From Azolla caroliniana (taxonomy: Eukaryota; Polypodiophyta): a DNA stretch of 64,000 nt. Within the stretch, counting starts at the first letter, position 1. Every line of letters begins with the position of its first letter. A program made the position numbers and the translations under genes. Shown here one piece after another: positions 53,497-63,398 of this stretch. Location: NCBI GenBank assembly GCA_043228905.1, contig JBHGNT010000005.1:23312001-23376000 (forward strand). The letters run 5' to 3'. The notes beneath the pieces are model-generated. The model was not told the DNA's origin and made no database searches. It saw only the letters and a list, made by a program, of their open reading frames with translations.

Positions 53497-55074
53497 ATGG
53501 ATAGAGGCATGGCGAGCTCGCTTCCAACAGAGAAGCTCGACAGAACTAACTACGCGTCTTGGTCCTACAAGATGCACCAGTACCTACTCGGGCACGGCTA
53601 CTGGAGTTATGTCGAAGGAGCTAATGACGCGACACCCGAATCGACACACAAAGACTTCCCGTCGTGGGAGCAATCGTGTGTGGGCGAACAGCTATTGAGC
53701 TATGTTCGGTATGCAAAGACGCCGAAGGGTGCGTGGGAAAATCTGAAGAAGATTTTCGCCGCGAGCACCATAGCCAGGAAGCTTCAACTCCGACAGGAGT
53801 TGAGCAACCTACGACAACGCGACTTGTCGGTGGCAGACTCACTCTGGAAGATCAAGGATATCTGCGACTCCCTCGCCTCCATAGAGGTGAACATCGAGGA
53901 GAGCGAGATGGTCCAGATCTATCTCGGAGGTTTGGTGTCGAAGTTCGGAGCATTCCGAACGGCTGTGTGTACCCGGGAGAATACGTCGTCCTTTTTCGAC
54001 TTACAGTCAATGCTCCTGGTAGAGGAGAACCACGCGGGTGCGTCTGCAAGCACGCACACCGACAGCAGAATGTTGTACACGGAGGGAGATAGGCCCCGTG
54101 GATGTGGAGGACGAGGCGAGTCGGTGCGCAATGGAGGCGGCCGACGAGATCAAGGAAGAAGGCACCGAAGTGATGTCGACAGCAACTCCGGACCCTCCGG
54201 AAACAGGGGGAGTCGAAGCGATGAGAACCGGCAAGGGAAGGCCATCGCGGAGTGCTGGTACTGTGGCAAGAAAGGCCACAGGGAAAGTGAGTGCTGGAAG
54301 AAGCGCGCCGATTCGAAGAGAACCGGTTCTGGAAACGGCTCCGCACATACCGACAAGGGAAATCGGCAGCGATCGCTCTACGCCGAAGACTCCGGGAGAG
54401 CCGGAGAAGGTTCTGCCTTCGTGACGAGACACGAAGCAAACTCAATGAAACAGACCACCCCGAGATCGGATGAGGTGTGGTACGTAGACTCCGGCGCGTC
54501 AAACCACATGACAAGCCATAAGGAGTGGTTCTCGTACCTTGAAAAACCGATACAACCTGGAGTAGTCGCAACTGGAGACGACACTCCGCATCCGATCGCG
54601 AATGTCGGAGAAGTTCCCCTTAGCCATGTCGAGCAGAAAGGGAAACTCATGAACGTGATGCACGTTCCGACAATCACGAAGAACTTGGTCTCGGTCGGAC
54701 AGATCGTCGTCCAAGGGATGGAGGTTCGGTTTACACACCTCGGGTGCTTCATTGAGGAAGAAGGCCGTGTGATTGCGCAAGGGCGCAGAGACGGGAGGAT
54801 GTTCATCCTCGATTCCACTGACAGCGGCACCGCAATGTTTGCGAAGGGACAAAAAGCCGAGTCGGACATCGACTTGTGGCACAAGCGGATAGGCCACGTC
54901 AACTACCAGCGGCTTCAAGATCTGCAATCGAAACAGGTAGTGTTCGGATTGCCCAAATTTAGTGGCCGAAAGGCACAAATTTGTGAAGCCTGCCAGCTCG
55001 GGAAGCAACACCGACTTCCTTTCCCCAACGAGCGAAACCGGAGCCGGAACAAGCTCGACCTTATACACTCCGAT
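53497..55074 (+). pseudogene. F gag, protease and GAG-pre-integrase
   Basis: A 526-residue frame starting at MDRGMASSLPTEKLDRTNYA. Gag: WEQSCVGEQLLSYVRYAKTP, LRQELSNLRQRDLSVADSLW. Zinc knuckle CWYCGKKGHRESEC (about residues 250-263). Protease WYVDSGASNHMTSHKEWF (about 328-345). Pre-integrase DLWHKRIGHVNYQRLQDLQS with CEACQLGKQHRLPFP. It is open from the start codon to LDLIHSD, where the solo LTR begins and supplies a stop. Without that insertion it would run on at 55906. Confidence 0.9.
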
Positions 55075-55900
55075 TGACAGGAACTCAACGCTCCTTATGT
55101 CCAACACTCGGCCACAACCGAGCGTCTTTTCATACACAGAAAAACGGGAAACAAATGCACGACACAAAGGAGAGAAATTACACAGGAGGTTTACGTGGAA
55201 AACCCCAAACTAGGGGAAAAACCACGGCACCCCACAGGCTGCAAACTGTCACTATGTAGTAATGTACAAAACAGTGAGTTCACGGAGGCAACGACCTCGT
55301 GCTCACGATCTTCGCCACAGGCGACGGTTACAACAGAGGCAGCAACCTCTTTCTCTCTCTCTCTCTCTGTACACTGTTACGTGCTTACTCTTCTTCTTGC
55401 ACCAACAAGAAAAATAATGACAACTAACTCTCTAAAAGTTTGCCCTAAGTCATATTTATACTAATATGACTTTTCAGCTATTTACAAATATAGCCTCGAT
55501 GAACTCTCAGAAAACATATTACGAATATGTCTCTTCATCCGGTTCATACCGGGTCTGCACCATCCGGCTCTCCGTAGCCAGGTACTCCTTATCCGGTCTT
55601 CACCGGGTCTGTATCATCCGGCTCTCCGTAGCCGGGTACTCCTCATCCGGTCTTCACCGGGTCTACACCATCTGGCTCTCCGTAGCCGGGTACTCCTCAT
55701 CCGGTCTTCACCAGGTCTGCACCATCCGGCTCTCCGTAGCCGGGTTCTCCTCATCCGGTCTTCACCGGGTCTGCACCATCCGGCTCTCCGTAGCCGGGTT
55801 CTCCTCATACCGTTTCGGCCTCATCCTATCGGCCTCGGCCGAGTTTGTTCATCGGCACTGTTCTTCTCCCTTCCCATCCGGAGGGACCTGTCTCCCAACA
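55075..55900 (-). repeat. Solo LTR of the J family, inserted in F integrase
   Basis: TGTTGGGAGACAGGTCC (minus start) to TTCCTGTCA; TSD CCGAT (55070-55074 and 55901-55905). It matches the J 3' LTR (61309-62020) but has more copies of the internal ~56-bp repeat. No internal element sequence is present, so it is a product of LTR-LTR recombination. It interrupts HSD-VWGP. Confidence 0.92.
55535..55810 (+). repeat. Tandem ~56-bp repeat in the solo LTR, five copies
   Basis: The unit includes CACCATCCGGCTCTCCGTAG and CCGGGTACTCCTCATCCGGT; each contains the hairpin CCGGCT-CTCCGT-AGCCGG. Five units, the outermost diverged. J has three to four (61790-61945). Confidence 0.9.
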
Positions 55901-55905
55901 CCGAT

Positions 55906-57527
55906 GTATGGGGGCCGGCACAAAACGTTAGTCTTGGCGGGAGCCGATATTTCGTCTCCTTTATCGACGACCACACGCGGCACACATGGATCTACCTCAT
56001 TGAGAGGAAGAGCGAAGTCTTCGACTGTTTCCGGGACCTCAAAGGGTTCGTGGAAACGGAAACGGGACAAAAGATCAAGTGCCTGCGGTCGGATGGCGGG
56101 AAAGAGTACTTTTCCGGTCAATTCAACGGTTATCTACAACAAATGGGAATTCGGCGCGAATTCAGTTGTAGATACACGTCGGAGCAGAACGGCGTGGCCG
56201 AGAGGAAGAATCGGTCAGTTGTGGAAGCGGCACGGGCAATGTTGGAGGAGAAGAGCTTGCCCAAGTTTTACTGGGCCGAGGCGGTAAGGACTGCGGTATA
56301 CATCCAGAACCGGATCGGAGAGAAAGTGTCGGCGCACGAGCTATATTTCGGAACGAAACCGAACTTGCGACACTTGAGGGTGTTCGGTAGCATTGCGTAT
56401 GTGCATGTACCGAAGGAGAAAAGGAGGAAGTTGGACGCAAAGGCTGAGAAATGCATCTTGGTCGGTTACTCGGATGAGCAGAAGGGTTATAAATGCTATA
56501 ACCCTCGCACCAAACAAGCGCGTGTTAGCCGCAATGTTGTGTTTGATGAGTCCGCGTCCTGGTACCAGCCCCCGACTACGAACCCCGACTCCAATCCGAG
56601 TTCTGAGGATGAAGTCAACGAGGCCGAGGTGCCTTCGTATGAGCCTGAAATCGAGACCCGCGAAGAGAGTCCGATTTCACTCCGCTTAAGTGGACCGATT
56701 GGACGACTGAGTCGGTACGATCAGTCCGATGAAGAGTCGGCGAGTAGTGGAGACTCGGCCGTGCATTCCCCGCGCAGGAAGCCGAGGAGATGGCTTACGC
56801 GCAAGGAGAAAGGGAAGAAGAAGGTGTCGGATTCCGGCACGGATAGGAACGAGTCAGACCGACGCGAGTCCGACTCTGAGGGAACCGGTGACGGGTCTTT
56901 AAAGGTCAAGTCCGCGTCGACCGAGAAGGCCTCGACATCGGCTAATGCGAGATTACGCCGATCTACCCACCAGAAGAATCTTGTTTTGTGGTTCGGATAC
57001 AACGAGTACATGGCGCATCATTATGCGTACATGACCCGTGTAGCGGAAGTGCGTGAGCCGGAGAGCTACACAGAAGCGGCTAAAGACGCGAATTGGCGTG
57101 CCGCGATGGAGGAAGAGATGCACGCATTGGCGGAGAACGAGACCTGGGACCTGGTTGACGCACCAAAAGGGGTAAAACCAATCGGGTGTAGGTGGGTGTA
57201 CAAGGTTAAGTACAACACCGATGGCTCGGTCAACCGGTACAAGGCTCGGCTGGTGGCAAAGGGCTACGCGCAGAAACACGGCATCGACTACGATGAGACG
57301 TTTGCGCCGGTCGCGAAAGTGACGACCGTTCGTGTTTTGTTCACAGTAGCTGCGGCGAAGGGGTGGCACTTACATCAGATGGATGTAAAGAATGCGTTCC
57401 TACAAGGTGACCTTGAGGAACAGGTGTACATGGTACAGCCCCCCCGATTTCACTCTGGAACGAACTCCTCGGCAGTATGCCGACTGAAGAAGTCCCTTTA
57501 CGGACTGAAGCAAGCCTCGCGTGCCTA
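55906..57527 (+). pseudogene. F integrase and reverse transcriptase N-terminal part
   Basis: After the solo [43 protein letters not shown] (Asp), [20 protein letters not shown] (Glu), [20 protein letters not shown] and [21 protein letters not shown] serine/acid-rich linker leads to [62 protein letters not shown] and [17 protein letters not shown], ended by TAG where Trp is expected. The integrase Asp of HSD lies before the insertion. Confidence 0.9.
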
Positions 57528-58626
57528 GAACGCGAAGATCACGCAACAACTGCGTCGGATGGGCTTCGTCACGTCAAAATCGGACTCTTCCCTGTTCATC
57601 CGGAAAGGTCGACTCGGACCGGTTAGTATTTTACTATATGTTGATGATTTGGTCATCACCGGCGCCGACCTAGGTGAAATCGACCGCATAAAGCTCCAGC
57701 TTGCGGCATCGTTCGACATGAAGGATCTGGGGGACCTTCATTACTTCCTCGGGATCGAAGTGATCCGGACCCCCGAAGGCATATTGATCAGCCAACGTCA
57801 TTACGTGCTGAGTATGCTCTTCAAATTCGGGATGGCTGACTGTAAGTTCGTCTCGACTCCTCTGGATAGAACCGTTAAGCTTCGTCCCGATACGGGAAAG
57901 GTATGCAACCCGACAAGGTTCCGACAAATTGTCGGAAGCCTCATATACTTGACCATCACCCGACCCGACCTCAGTTATCCAGTCGGAGTGATCAGTCAGT
58001 TCATGGCGCGACCTACCGAGGAGCACCTCCAGTGTGCGCAACGCATACTTCGGTATGTCAACGGCACTAAGGACTGGGGACTGCTATATCGGACCGGTGC
58101 AGCCGCGCAGTTAGTCGGCTACACCGATGCTGATTGGGCTGGCAACGCCGCCGATCGCCGATCCACGTCCGGATACGCGTTCTCCCTCGGAAGTGCCGCG
58201 GTCGCGTGGAGCAGTAAGAAGCAGCCGACAGTTGCATTGTCGAGCACCGAAGCTGAGTACCGAGGAGCAGCTGTCGCGACATGCGAAGCCATATGGTTGA
58301 AGCGGCTACTTAAGGACCTGCAAGAGGAGGTGTCAGATCCGACGACGATCTACTACAACAACCTCAGCAGCATCCAGCTCGCGAAAAACCCCGTTTTCCA
58401 CGCACGGACCAAGCACATTGAGGTGCACTACCATTTTGTCCGTAAGCGTGTCCTTTCCGGTGAAGTCGAACTTCAGTACATTCCGACGGATCGGCAGACT
58501 GCCGACATCTTCACCAAGCCTCTTGGTCTGGACAAGTTGCGGCAATTCTCAGGTGCGCTCCGATTGCGTCACCTCGACGTGCCAAACTTGAGGGGGAGAA
58601 CAGTCCCGAACAACCAAGCAAGGTAG
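57528..58626 (+). pseudogene. F reverse transcriptase C-terminal part and RNase H
   Basis: Same frame after the TAG: FVTSKSDSSLFIRKGRLGPV, ILLYVDDLVITGADLGEIDR (YVDD), DMKDLGDLHYFLGIEVIRTP, IVGSLIYLTITRPDLSYPVG. RNase H: GYTDADWAGNAADRRSTSGY, SSTEAEYRGAAVATCEAIWL, YYNNLSSIQLAKNPVFHART (DNLS to NNLS) and HYHFVRKRVLSGEVELQYIP. It ends KLRQFSGALRLRHLDVPNLR and TAG at 58624. Confidence 0.9.
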
Positions 58627-58788
58627 CAGGAAAGGAGCGGAGACCGCGACACCGAGTCGGTTGACTCGATTGTCGAGTTCGACTTCGGATCGGCTGAAGA
58701 AGCTGAGGGCAGCCCTGTGGAAAAGTCCGGAAGCAGACTGAAGGGGAGCAGCCGAAGGAGAGAGCCGAAGCCAACCACGCATGGGGAA

Positions 58789-58948
58789 GATGATGTCATC
58801 GAGGGCGAGAAGACCGAAGACAAGTTGGAGACAGCCAACTCGAACGAGAGCGAAAACCGATCGGAGGAGATGATGTCATCGAGGGCGAGAAGACCGAAGA
58901 CAAGTTGGAGACAGCCAACTCGAACGAGAGCGAAAACCGATCGGAGGT
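58789..58948 (+). repeat. 80-bp tandem duplication in F
   Basis: GATGATGTCATCGAGGGCGA to GAAAACCGATCGGAG occurs twice with an 80-base period and almost no differences, so the duplication is recent. Confidence 0.92.
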
Positions 58949-59198
58949 AGCCGAGTCAGTTCGGATGTTTGATTCAGATACGTTGAATCAACCGAGGCCC
59001 AAGCGGAAGAAAAGGCAGCAGGAGAAGCGTCAACATCGCAACAGCAGAAGAGCTGATAAGGGCCACATGAGCAGACAAGCCGACCGGAAGGGTCGAAGCG
59101 AGCGGAGACGAACAGGTCGTGGAGCGCGAGCGAGGCGTGAAGCCAGGAGGAACCGGAGTTGTGAGCCCAAAGATCCCGAAGAGCCTCAAGTTGAGCTT

Positions 59199-59207
59199 GA
59201 GGGGGAG
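59199..59207 (+). other. F polypurine tract
   Basis: GAGGGGGAG directly before the 3' LTR. Confidence 0.85.
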
Positions 59208-59642
59208 TGTTGAGAGACAAGCTCAACATTGGCCGGATTGGCTGAAGAAGCCGAGGACCGGATCGGTTGGGACCAATTGGTTTATGCTGAGTGTGTAAAC
59301 CGGTACGCAGACCGGTATGTAGGTAGGGCCGGATCGGTGCGGAAATCGGGAGGCCGTTAGGAAAGATATTCCGTGAGGAATACATTTGGGAGTTAGTGTA
59401 GGAGCTCTAAATGAGCATTGAAGTACTGTTTGTACTTCGGTCAGTCCTTCTAGGACTTGTATAAAAGTGTTCACTGAACACACATATGTACAGAGTGTGT
59501 GTTGAATATAGTAGTGTGTGTGTTTTTTCTCTCACTCTCTATCTCTCCCAAGTATACTGCGTAAGCTCAAGCTCTCCATTAAACCTGAGTTTTCTTCCTT
59601 CTGTTCGGTCTTCAAACTTGCTTCCGCACGTTACTTTTTACA
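59208..59642 (+). repeat. F 3' LTR
   Basis: TGTTGAGAGACAAGCTCAAC ... CGTTACTTTTTACA; about 95 percent like the 5' LTR by eye. It contains the hairpin GAAGTAC-TGTTT-GTACTTC near 59423. Confidence 0.93.
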
Positions 59643-59647
59643 CCGGC

Positions 59648-60311
59648 GAAGGCTCCTCGAACTGCCTTGCCGGGACGGGCCTTGCTGTCGACGACCCTTC
59701 ATCACTCCATTCCCGCCGTTTGTCGAAACGGCTGCAGACTCCTTTAACCACGGCCCAGTCAGTCGTGAGCCCTTCATCGGTCTCCAACAAGAGACCCACC
59801 TTCTCTGTGTCCAATGCGTCCACCGCTTTGACGAACAGTAGTACCCGACTCGTATCAAGCACAGTCCGGTCTAACGCCGACAACCGCGTGAACCGCGTTT
59901 CAAATTCCTGGAGGAGCGCCAATGTGCTCCTCCCCTTCCCAAGGCTTTCGACCCATGCCATGAAGTCCCGCTTCGACAGTCGAAGCGAGTTGTTGAACCC
60001 ATACCTTTCGAGGAGCCGCTCCCCGAAAACCTCCCACGTCTAGCATCCGGCCAGCACCTCGAGCACCTCTGCATGAATGCTCAGCATCACCACTCGAGGG
60101 AATCCGGCCAGCCGCCTGTCTTCAGGGATGTCTCTCATGATCATCTCAGCCCGATAGGCCTCCAAATAGCTCGTGGCATTCTTACCACCAAATCGGCTTA
60201 CGGTGCTAACGATCGATTTTATGGCTCTGTCGAAGTACCTGTTCCCTCACGAGCGCTCACTAGCCGATCAACGGCTACTGCTATAGCTTCAGCAAGCTCA
60301 GATCCCCTCAT
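59648..60311 (-). pseudogene. D gag N-terminal part
   Basis: Start ATG 60311 (MRGSELAEAIAVAVDRLVSA). Broken frames carry GGKNATSYLEAYRAEMIMRD, LERYGFNNSLRLSRRDFMAW, then 107 open residues (59961-59638) with VESLGKGRSTLALLQEFETR, RLSALDRTVLDTSRVLLFVK and LTTDWAVVKGVCSRFDKRRE. It ends at the F insertion. Confidence 0.83.
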
Positions 60312-60333
60312 CTTCCACTCCTTTGCCGCCTCC

Positions 60334-60350
60334 TTCACATCGGGTTCACC
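60334..60350 (-). other. D primer-binding site
   Basis: TGGTGAACCCGATGTGA on the minus strand after the LTR end CACGACA-TATT. Confidence 0.8.
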
Positions 60351-60355
60351 AAATA

Positions 60356-60425
60356 TGTCGTGTTACTACGCTTTCGTGGATCAAAAGAGACGGGACCGCG
60401 GGGGCCCTGAACCAAGGAGCGTGAC

Positions 60426-60504
<79 letters not shown>

Positions 60505-60772
60505 TTTGCTGAACACTATGAACGAGAGAGAGAGAGAGAGAACAAAACAGTTTGATTATAACACTAATAACGATTACAACCGGCACACTGGCAACAGACC
60601 CAACACGGGAGCCCACACACACACACACAGATGTCACACGCCAAGCACAGAAACGCGAAGGGAGAGCCTCTGATGGAAGCGCACGGGTTGTCCACGAAGC
60701 AGAGGCGTATTACTATGCTTTCGTGGATCAAAAGAGACGGGACTGCGGGGGCCCTGAACCAAGGAGCGTGAT

Positions 60773-60835
<63 letters not shown>

Positions 60836-61308
60836 TTTGCTGAACACTATGAACGAGAGAGAGAGAGAAAACAGAACAGTTTGATTATAACACCAATAAC
60901 GATTACAACCGGCACACTGGCAACAGACCCAACACGGGAGCCCACACACACACACACAGATGTCACACGCCAAGCACAGAAACGCGAAGGGAGAGCCTCT
61001 GATGGAAGCGCACGGGTTGTCCACGAAGCAGAGGCGACGATCTCCAAAACCCGCAGAGAATGACAACCGAAGGAGGAGAGAAAGAGAGCTCGGTACACAG
61101 TCCGGTAGCACTTCGTCCTCGCTAATGCACGATATCTTCTGTTCTTCCTTCACTTCTTCCTTATATAGGTTGTTGGGGAGATTCTGTTCTCCTTCACTCA
61201 CAGTCACATTGCTTTATTCTCTGTCCCTTCGGGCAGAGATACACATTGATTTCCTAATAAATGTGTCGCACCTAGCATATTTACATCACCCGCCCTACAC
61301 ATAATTAT
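60356..61308 (-). repeat. D 5' LTR, main part, with an internal duplication
   Basis: It ends CACGACA (minus). A 347-bp unit is present twice (60363-60709 and 60710 to about 61040), each with its own (AG)n run and CACACACACA stretch. The 3' LTR has one unit. TATATAGG lies near 61160. The last 93 bases of the LTR (63306-63398) are beyond J. Confidence 0.87.
60429..60540. repeat. (AG)n microsatellites in the D LTR, first unit
   Basis: AG run at about 60429-60497, and a shorter one at 60526-60540. The second unit has the same at about 60777-60828 and 60856-60868. Confidence 0.95.
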
Positions 61309-62020
61309 TGACAGGAACTGCACACTCCCTATGCGCAACGCTCGGCCACAACCGAGCATAGAATCATACACAGAAAACAGGAAATGAAACACACGACTCA
61401 AAGGCGAGAAGAGTACATAGGATGTTTAACGTGGAAAACCTTGAGAGGGAAAAAAAACCACGGGAGTCCACAGACTCCAAACTATCAGTATATAAGAATG
61501 TACAATGGTGGAGCACCGAGGCAACGACCTCGAGCTTGCTATCTTCGCCATAGTCGGCGATTACAACAGAGATACGAAACCTTCGTCTCTCTCTCTCTCT
61601 CACTCACTCTGTACACTGTTACGCGCTCTCTCTTCTTGCACCAACAAGAATGACAACAACTACAACAATAAGTTTGCCCTAAGTCATATTTATACTAATA
61701 TGACTTTTCGGCTATTTACAAATATAGCCACGATGGACTCTCAGAAACATATTTACGAATATGTCTCTTCATCCGATGAGCACTCCTCACCGGGTCTGCA
61801 CCATCCGGCTCTCCGTAGCCGGGTACTCCTCATCCGGTTCTCACCGGGCCTGCACCATCCGGCTCTCCATAGCCGGGTACTCCTCATCCGGTTCTCACCG
61901 GGTCTGCACCATCCGGCTCTCCATAGCCGGGTACTCCTCATCCGGTTTCGGCCTCGGCCGAGTTTGCTCATCAGCACTGTTCTTCTCCCTTCCCATCCGG
62001 AGGGACCTGTCTCCCAATAA
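61309..62020 (-). repeat. J 3' LTR
   Basis: TATTGGGAGACAGGTCC (minus start, TG mutated) to TTCCTGTCA, preceded by the PPT (GAAGGGGGAGTTTA, minus). It has the TATAAATA core with a partial palindrome near 61676-61710 and three to four ~56-bp repeats (61790-61945). Confidence 0.9.
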
Positions 62021-62039
62021 ACTCCCCCTTCACTCCGGC

Positions 62040-63244
62040 ATGGGGTGTCTTACTAGTCCGATCCGCTTCCGGCATGCATCCAGCATGTTGGGTATCAGCA
62101 CTTTGGTCAGCATATCTGACTCGTTCTCGGCCGTGTGGATCTTCGTCAGCGCGAACTCCTGGTCATATACTCTTTCCCGGATCCAGTGAAATCTTCGCTA
62201 GATATGCTTCGTTCGGGAATGGTAGGCCGCATTCTTAGCAAGATGGATGGCACTTTGACTGTCGCAATAGAGCCGGTATTCATCTTGCCGAATACCGAGC
62301 TCTCCGATTAAGTCCTTCATCCATAATATTTCCTTGTCGGCTTCCACAGCCGCCATGTACTCCGCCTCCGTGGTTGACAACGCAACCGTCTTCTGCAGCC
62401 TCGACTGCCACGAAACAACTTCCCCTGCATATGTCATTATATACCCAGATGTAGACCGGCTGGTATCCACATCAGCCGACATGTCCGAATCGGTAAAACC
62501 GTCAAGTTGAGGTTTTCTGGAGCCGAATCGGAGACACGTATTTGAAGTGCCCTTCAAGTACCGGAGTATCCATTTTGACCACGTTCTAGTGCTCCTTGCC
62601 GGGATTGCTCATAAACCGGCTTACCACTTCGACTGCGTATCCTATATCCGGTTGGTTACACACCATTGCGTACATTAAGCTCCCGACGGCAGAGGCATAT
62701 GGAACCTTCATCATATCAGCCTTCTCTACTTTCGTCTTCGGGCTTTGCTTACCGGATAGCCTGCAGTTTGCCGGAAGTGTCGATCCGACCGGTTTCGCAT
62801 CTGACATGTTGAACCGCTGAAGCACCTTTGTCACGTATTTCTCCTGTGACAGCCACAGTTGCTTCATTGGCCGGTTCCGGATGATATGCATCCCCAACAT
62901 CTGTCTTGCCGGACCCAAGTCTTTCATTGAGAAGGTTTGGTTGAGAGCTTTCTTCAGCATCCGGATTCTGGCTTGGTCTCGTCCGACAATCAACATGTCG
63001 TCCACGTACAGAAGGAGTATCAGGAAGTCGCCTCCTTCGAACTTCTTCACAAACACGCAGTGATCGGCTTGCGTCTTGTGGTATCCTTGATCAGTCATGA
63101 AGGAGTCGAACTTCCGGTACCATTGTCAGGGAGCCTGCTTCAGTCCGTACAAGCTCTTCTTCAACCGGCAAACCAAGTGCTCCTTCCCTTTCTCCACAAA
63201 TCCTTCCGGTTGTTGCATGTAGATCTCCTCTTCGAGGTCACCAT
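62040..63244 (-). pseudogene. J reverse transcriptase and RNase H
   Basis: From the right: [35 protein letters not shown], stop (Arg expected), then 170 open residues with LILLLYVDDMLIVGRDQARI, FSMKDLGPARQMLGMHIIRN, LSQEKYVTKVLQRFNMSDAK and PYASAVGSLMYAMVCNQPDI. After a TAG (Trp), RNase H: DGFTDSDMSADVDTSRSTSG, STTEAEYMAAVEADKEILWM, YCDSQSAIHLAKNAAYHSRT. It shows the ~67 codons missing from K. Confidence 0.88.
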
Positions 63245-63300
63245 TTGCTCATCAGCATTATTCTTCTCCCTTCCCATCCGGAGGGACCTGTCTCCCAATA
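63245..63300 (-). repeat. J 5' LTR remnant
   Basis: TATTGGGAGACAGGTCCCTC through GCTGATGAGCAAAT, matching the first ~56 bases of the J LTR, then an abrupt switch to RT code. Confidence 0.88.
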
Positions 63301-63305
63301 ATTAT

Positions 63306-63398
63306 GTACAAGTTATCAATTCACACGCCCACACATGGAAGGGCCGGTTCATGCACGATTTCTCTCGTTTCCTCCTAGGGACGGTTTTCTGCACGACA
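63306..63398 (-). repeat. D 5' LTR, first 93 bp
   Basis: TGTCGTGCAGAAAACCG (minus) onward matches 34315-34408 of the D 3' LTR. The next bases to the right (ACGG) are G3 gag and the probable TSD. Confidence 0.87.

Larger units (their letters stand above)
58627..59213 (+). other. Extra frame behind the F pol stop (possible readthrough ORF)
   Basis: After TAG CAG GAA the pol frame stays open to 58950 (acidic, then Lys/Arg-rich). An 80-bp tandem duplication (58789-58868, 58869-58948) shifts it by two bases. Leaving one copy out, the same frame continues without a stop through RPKRKKRQQEKRQHRNSRR to GEC and a stop at 59211-59213, just inside the 3' LTR. That would be about 165-170 extra residues, highly basic at the end, of no family I recognise. 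No transmembrane segment is evident. Confidence 0.55.
52991..59642 (+). mobile_element. Ty1/copia element F, inserted in D gag
   Basis: LTRs 52991-53424 and 59208-59642; TSD ACGGC / CCGGC (52986-52990, 59643-59647; one change). PBS, PPT and gag-pol are on the plus strand. A solo LTR (55075-55900) splits integrase, and a TAG replaces Trp near 57527. A long non-pol region (58627-59200) lies between RNase H and the PPT. Confidence 0.93.
61309..63300 (-). mobile_element. Ty1/copia element J, deletion derivative, inserted in the D LTR
   Basis: TSD ATTAT (61304-61308 and 63301-63305). The 3' LTR is full (61309-62020), but of the 5' LTR only about 56 bases remain (63245-63300), fused to RT code ([12 protein letters not shown]). 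The PBS, gag, protease and integrase are missing. It is the same lineage as K. Confidence 0.9.
33823..63398 (-). mobile_element. Ty3/gypsy element D (host of B, E, F and J)
   Basis: With insertions removed the minus strand reads: 5' LTR (63306-63398 plus 60356-61308), PBS, gag (59648-60311, 52597-52990, 45403-45680), protease, RT, RNase H, integrase (41573-45403), PPT and a 3' LTR (33823-34408) that lacks its last part. Frames join at the TSDs of E, F and J. It has two deletions in the RNase H region and many stops. The right flank ACGG is the probable TSD; its partner was deleted. Confidence 0.85.

Noticed and set aside
55535-55810. Regular repeats that look like a CRISPR array
   Set aside because: Tandem repeats without unique spacers, inside a plant LTR, in a eukaryotic context.
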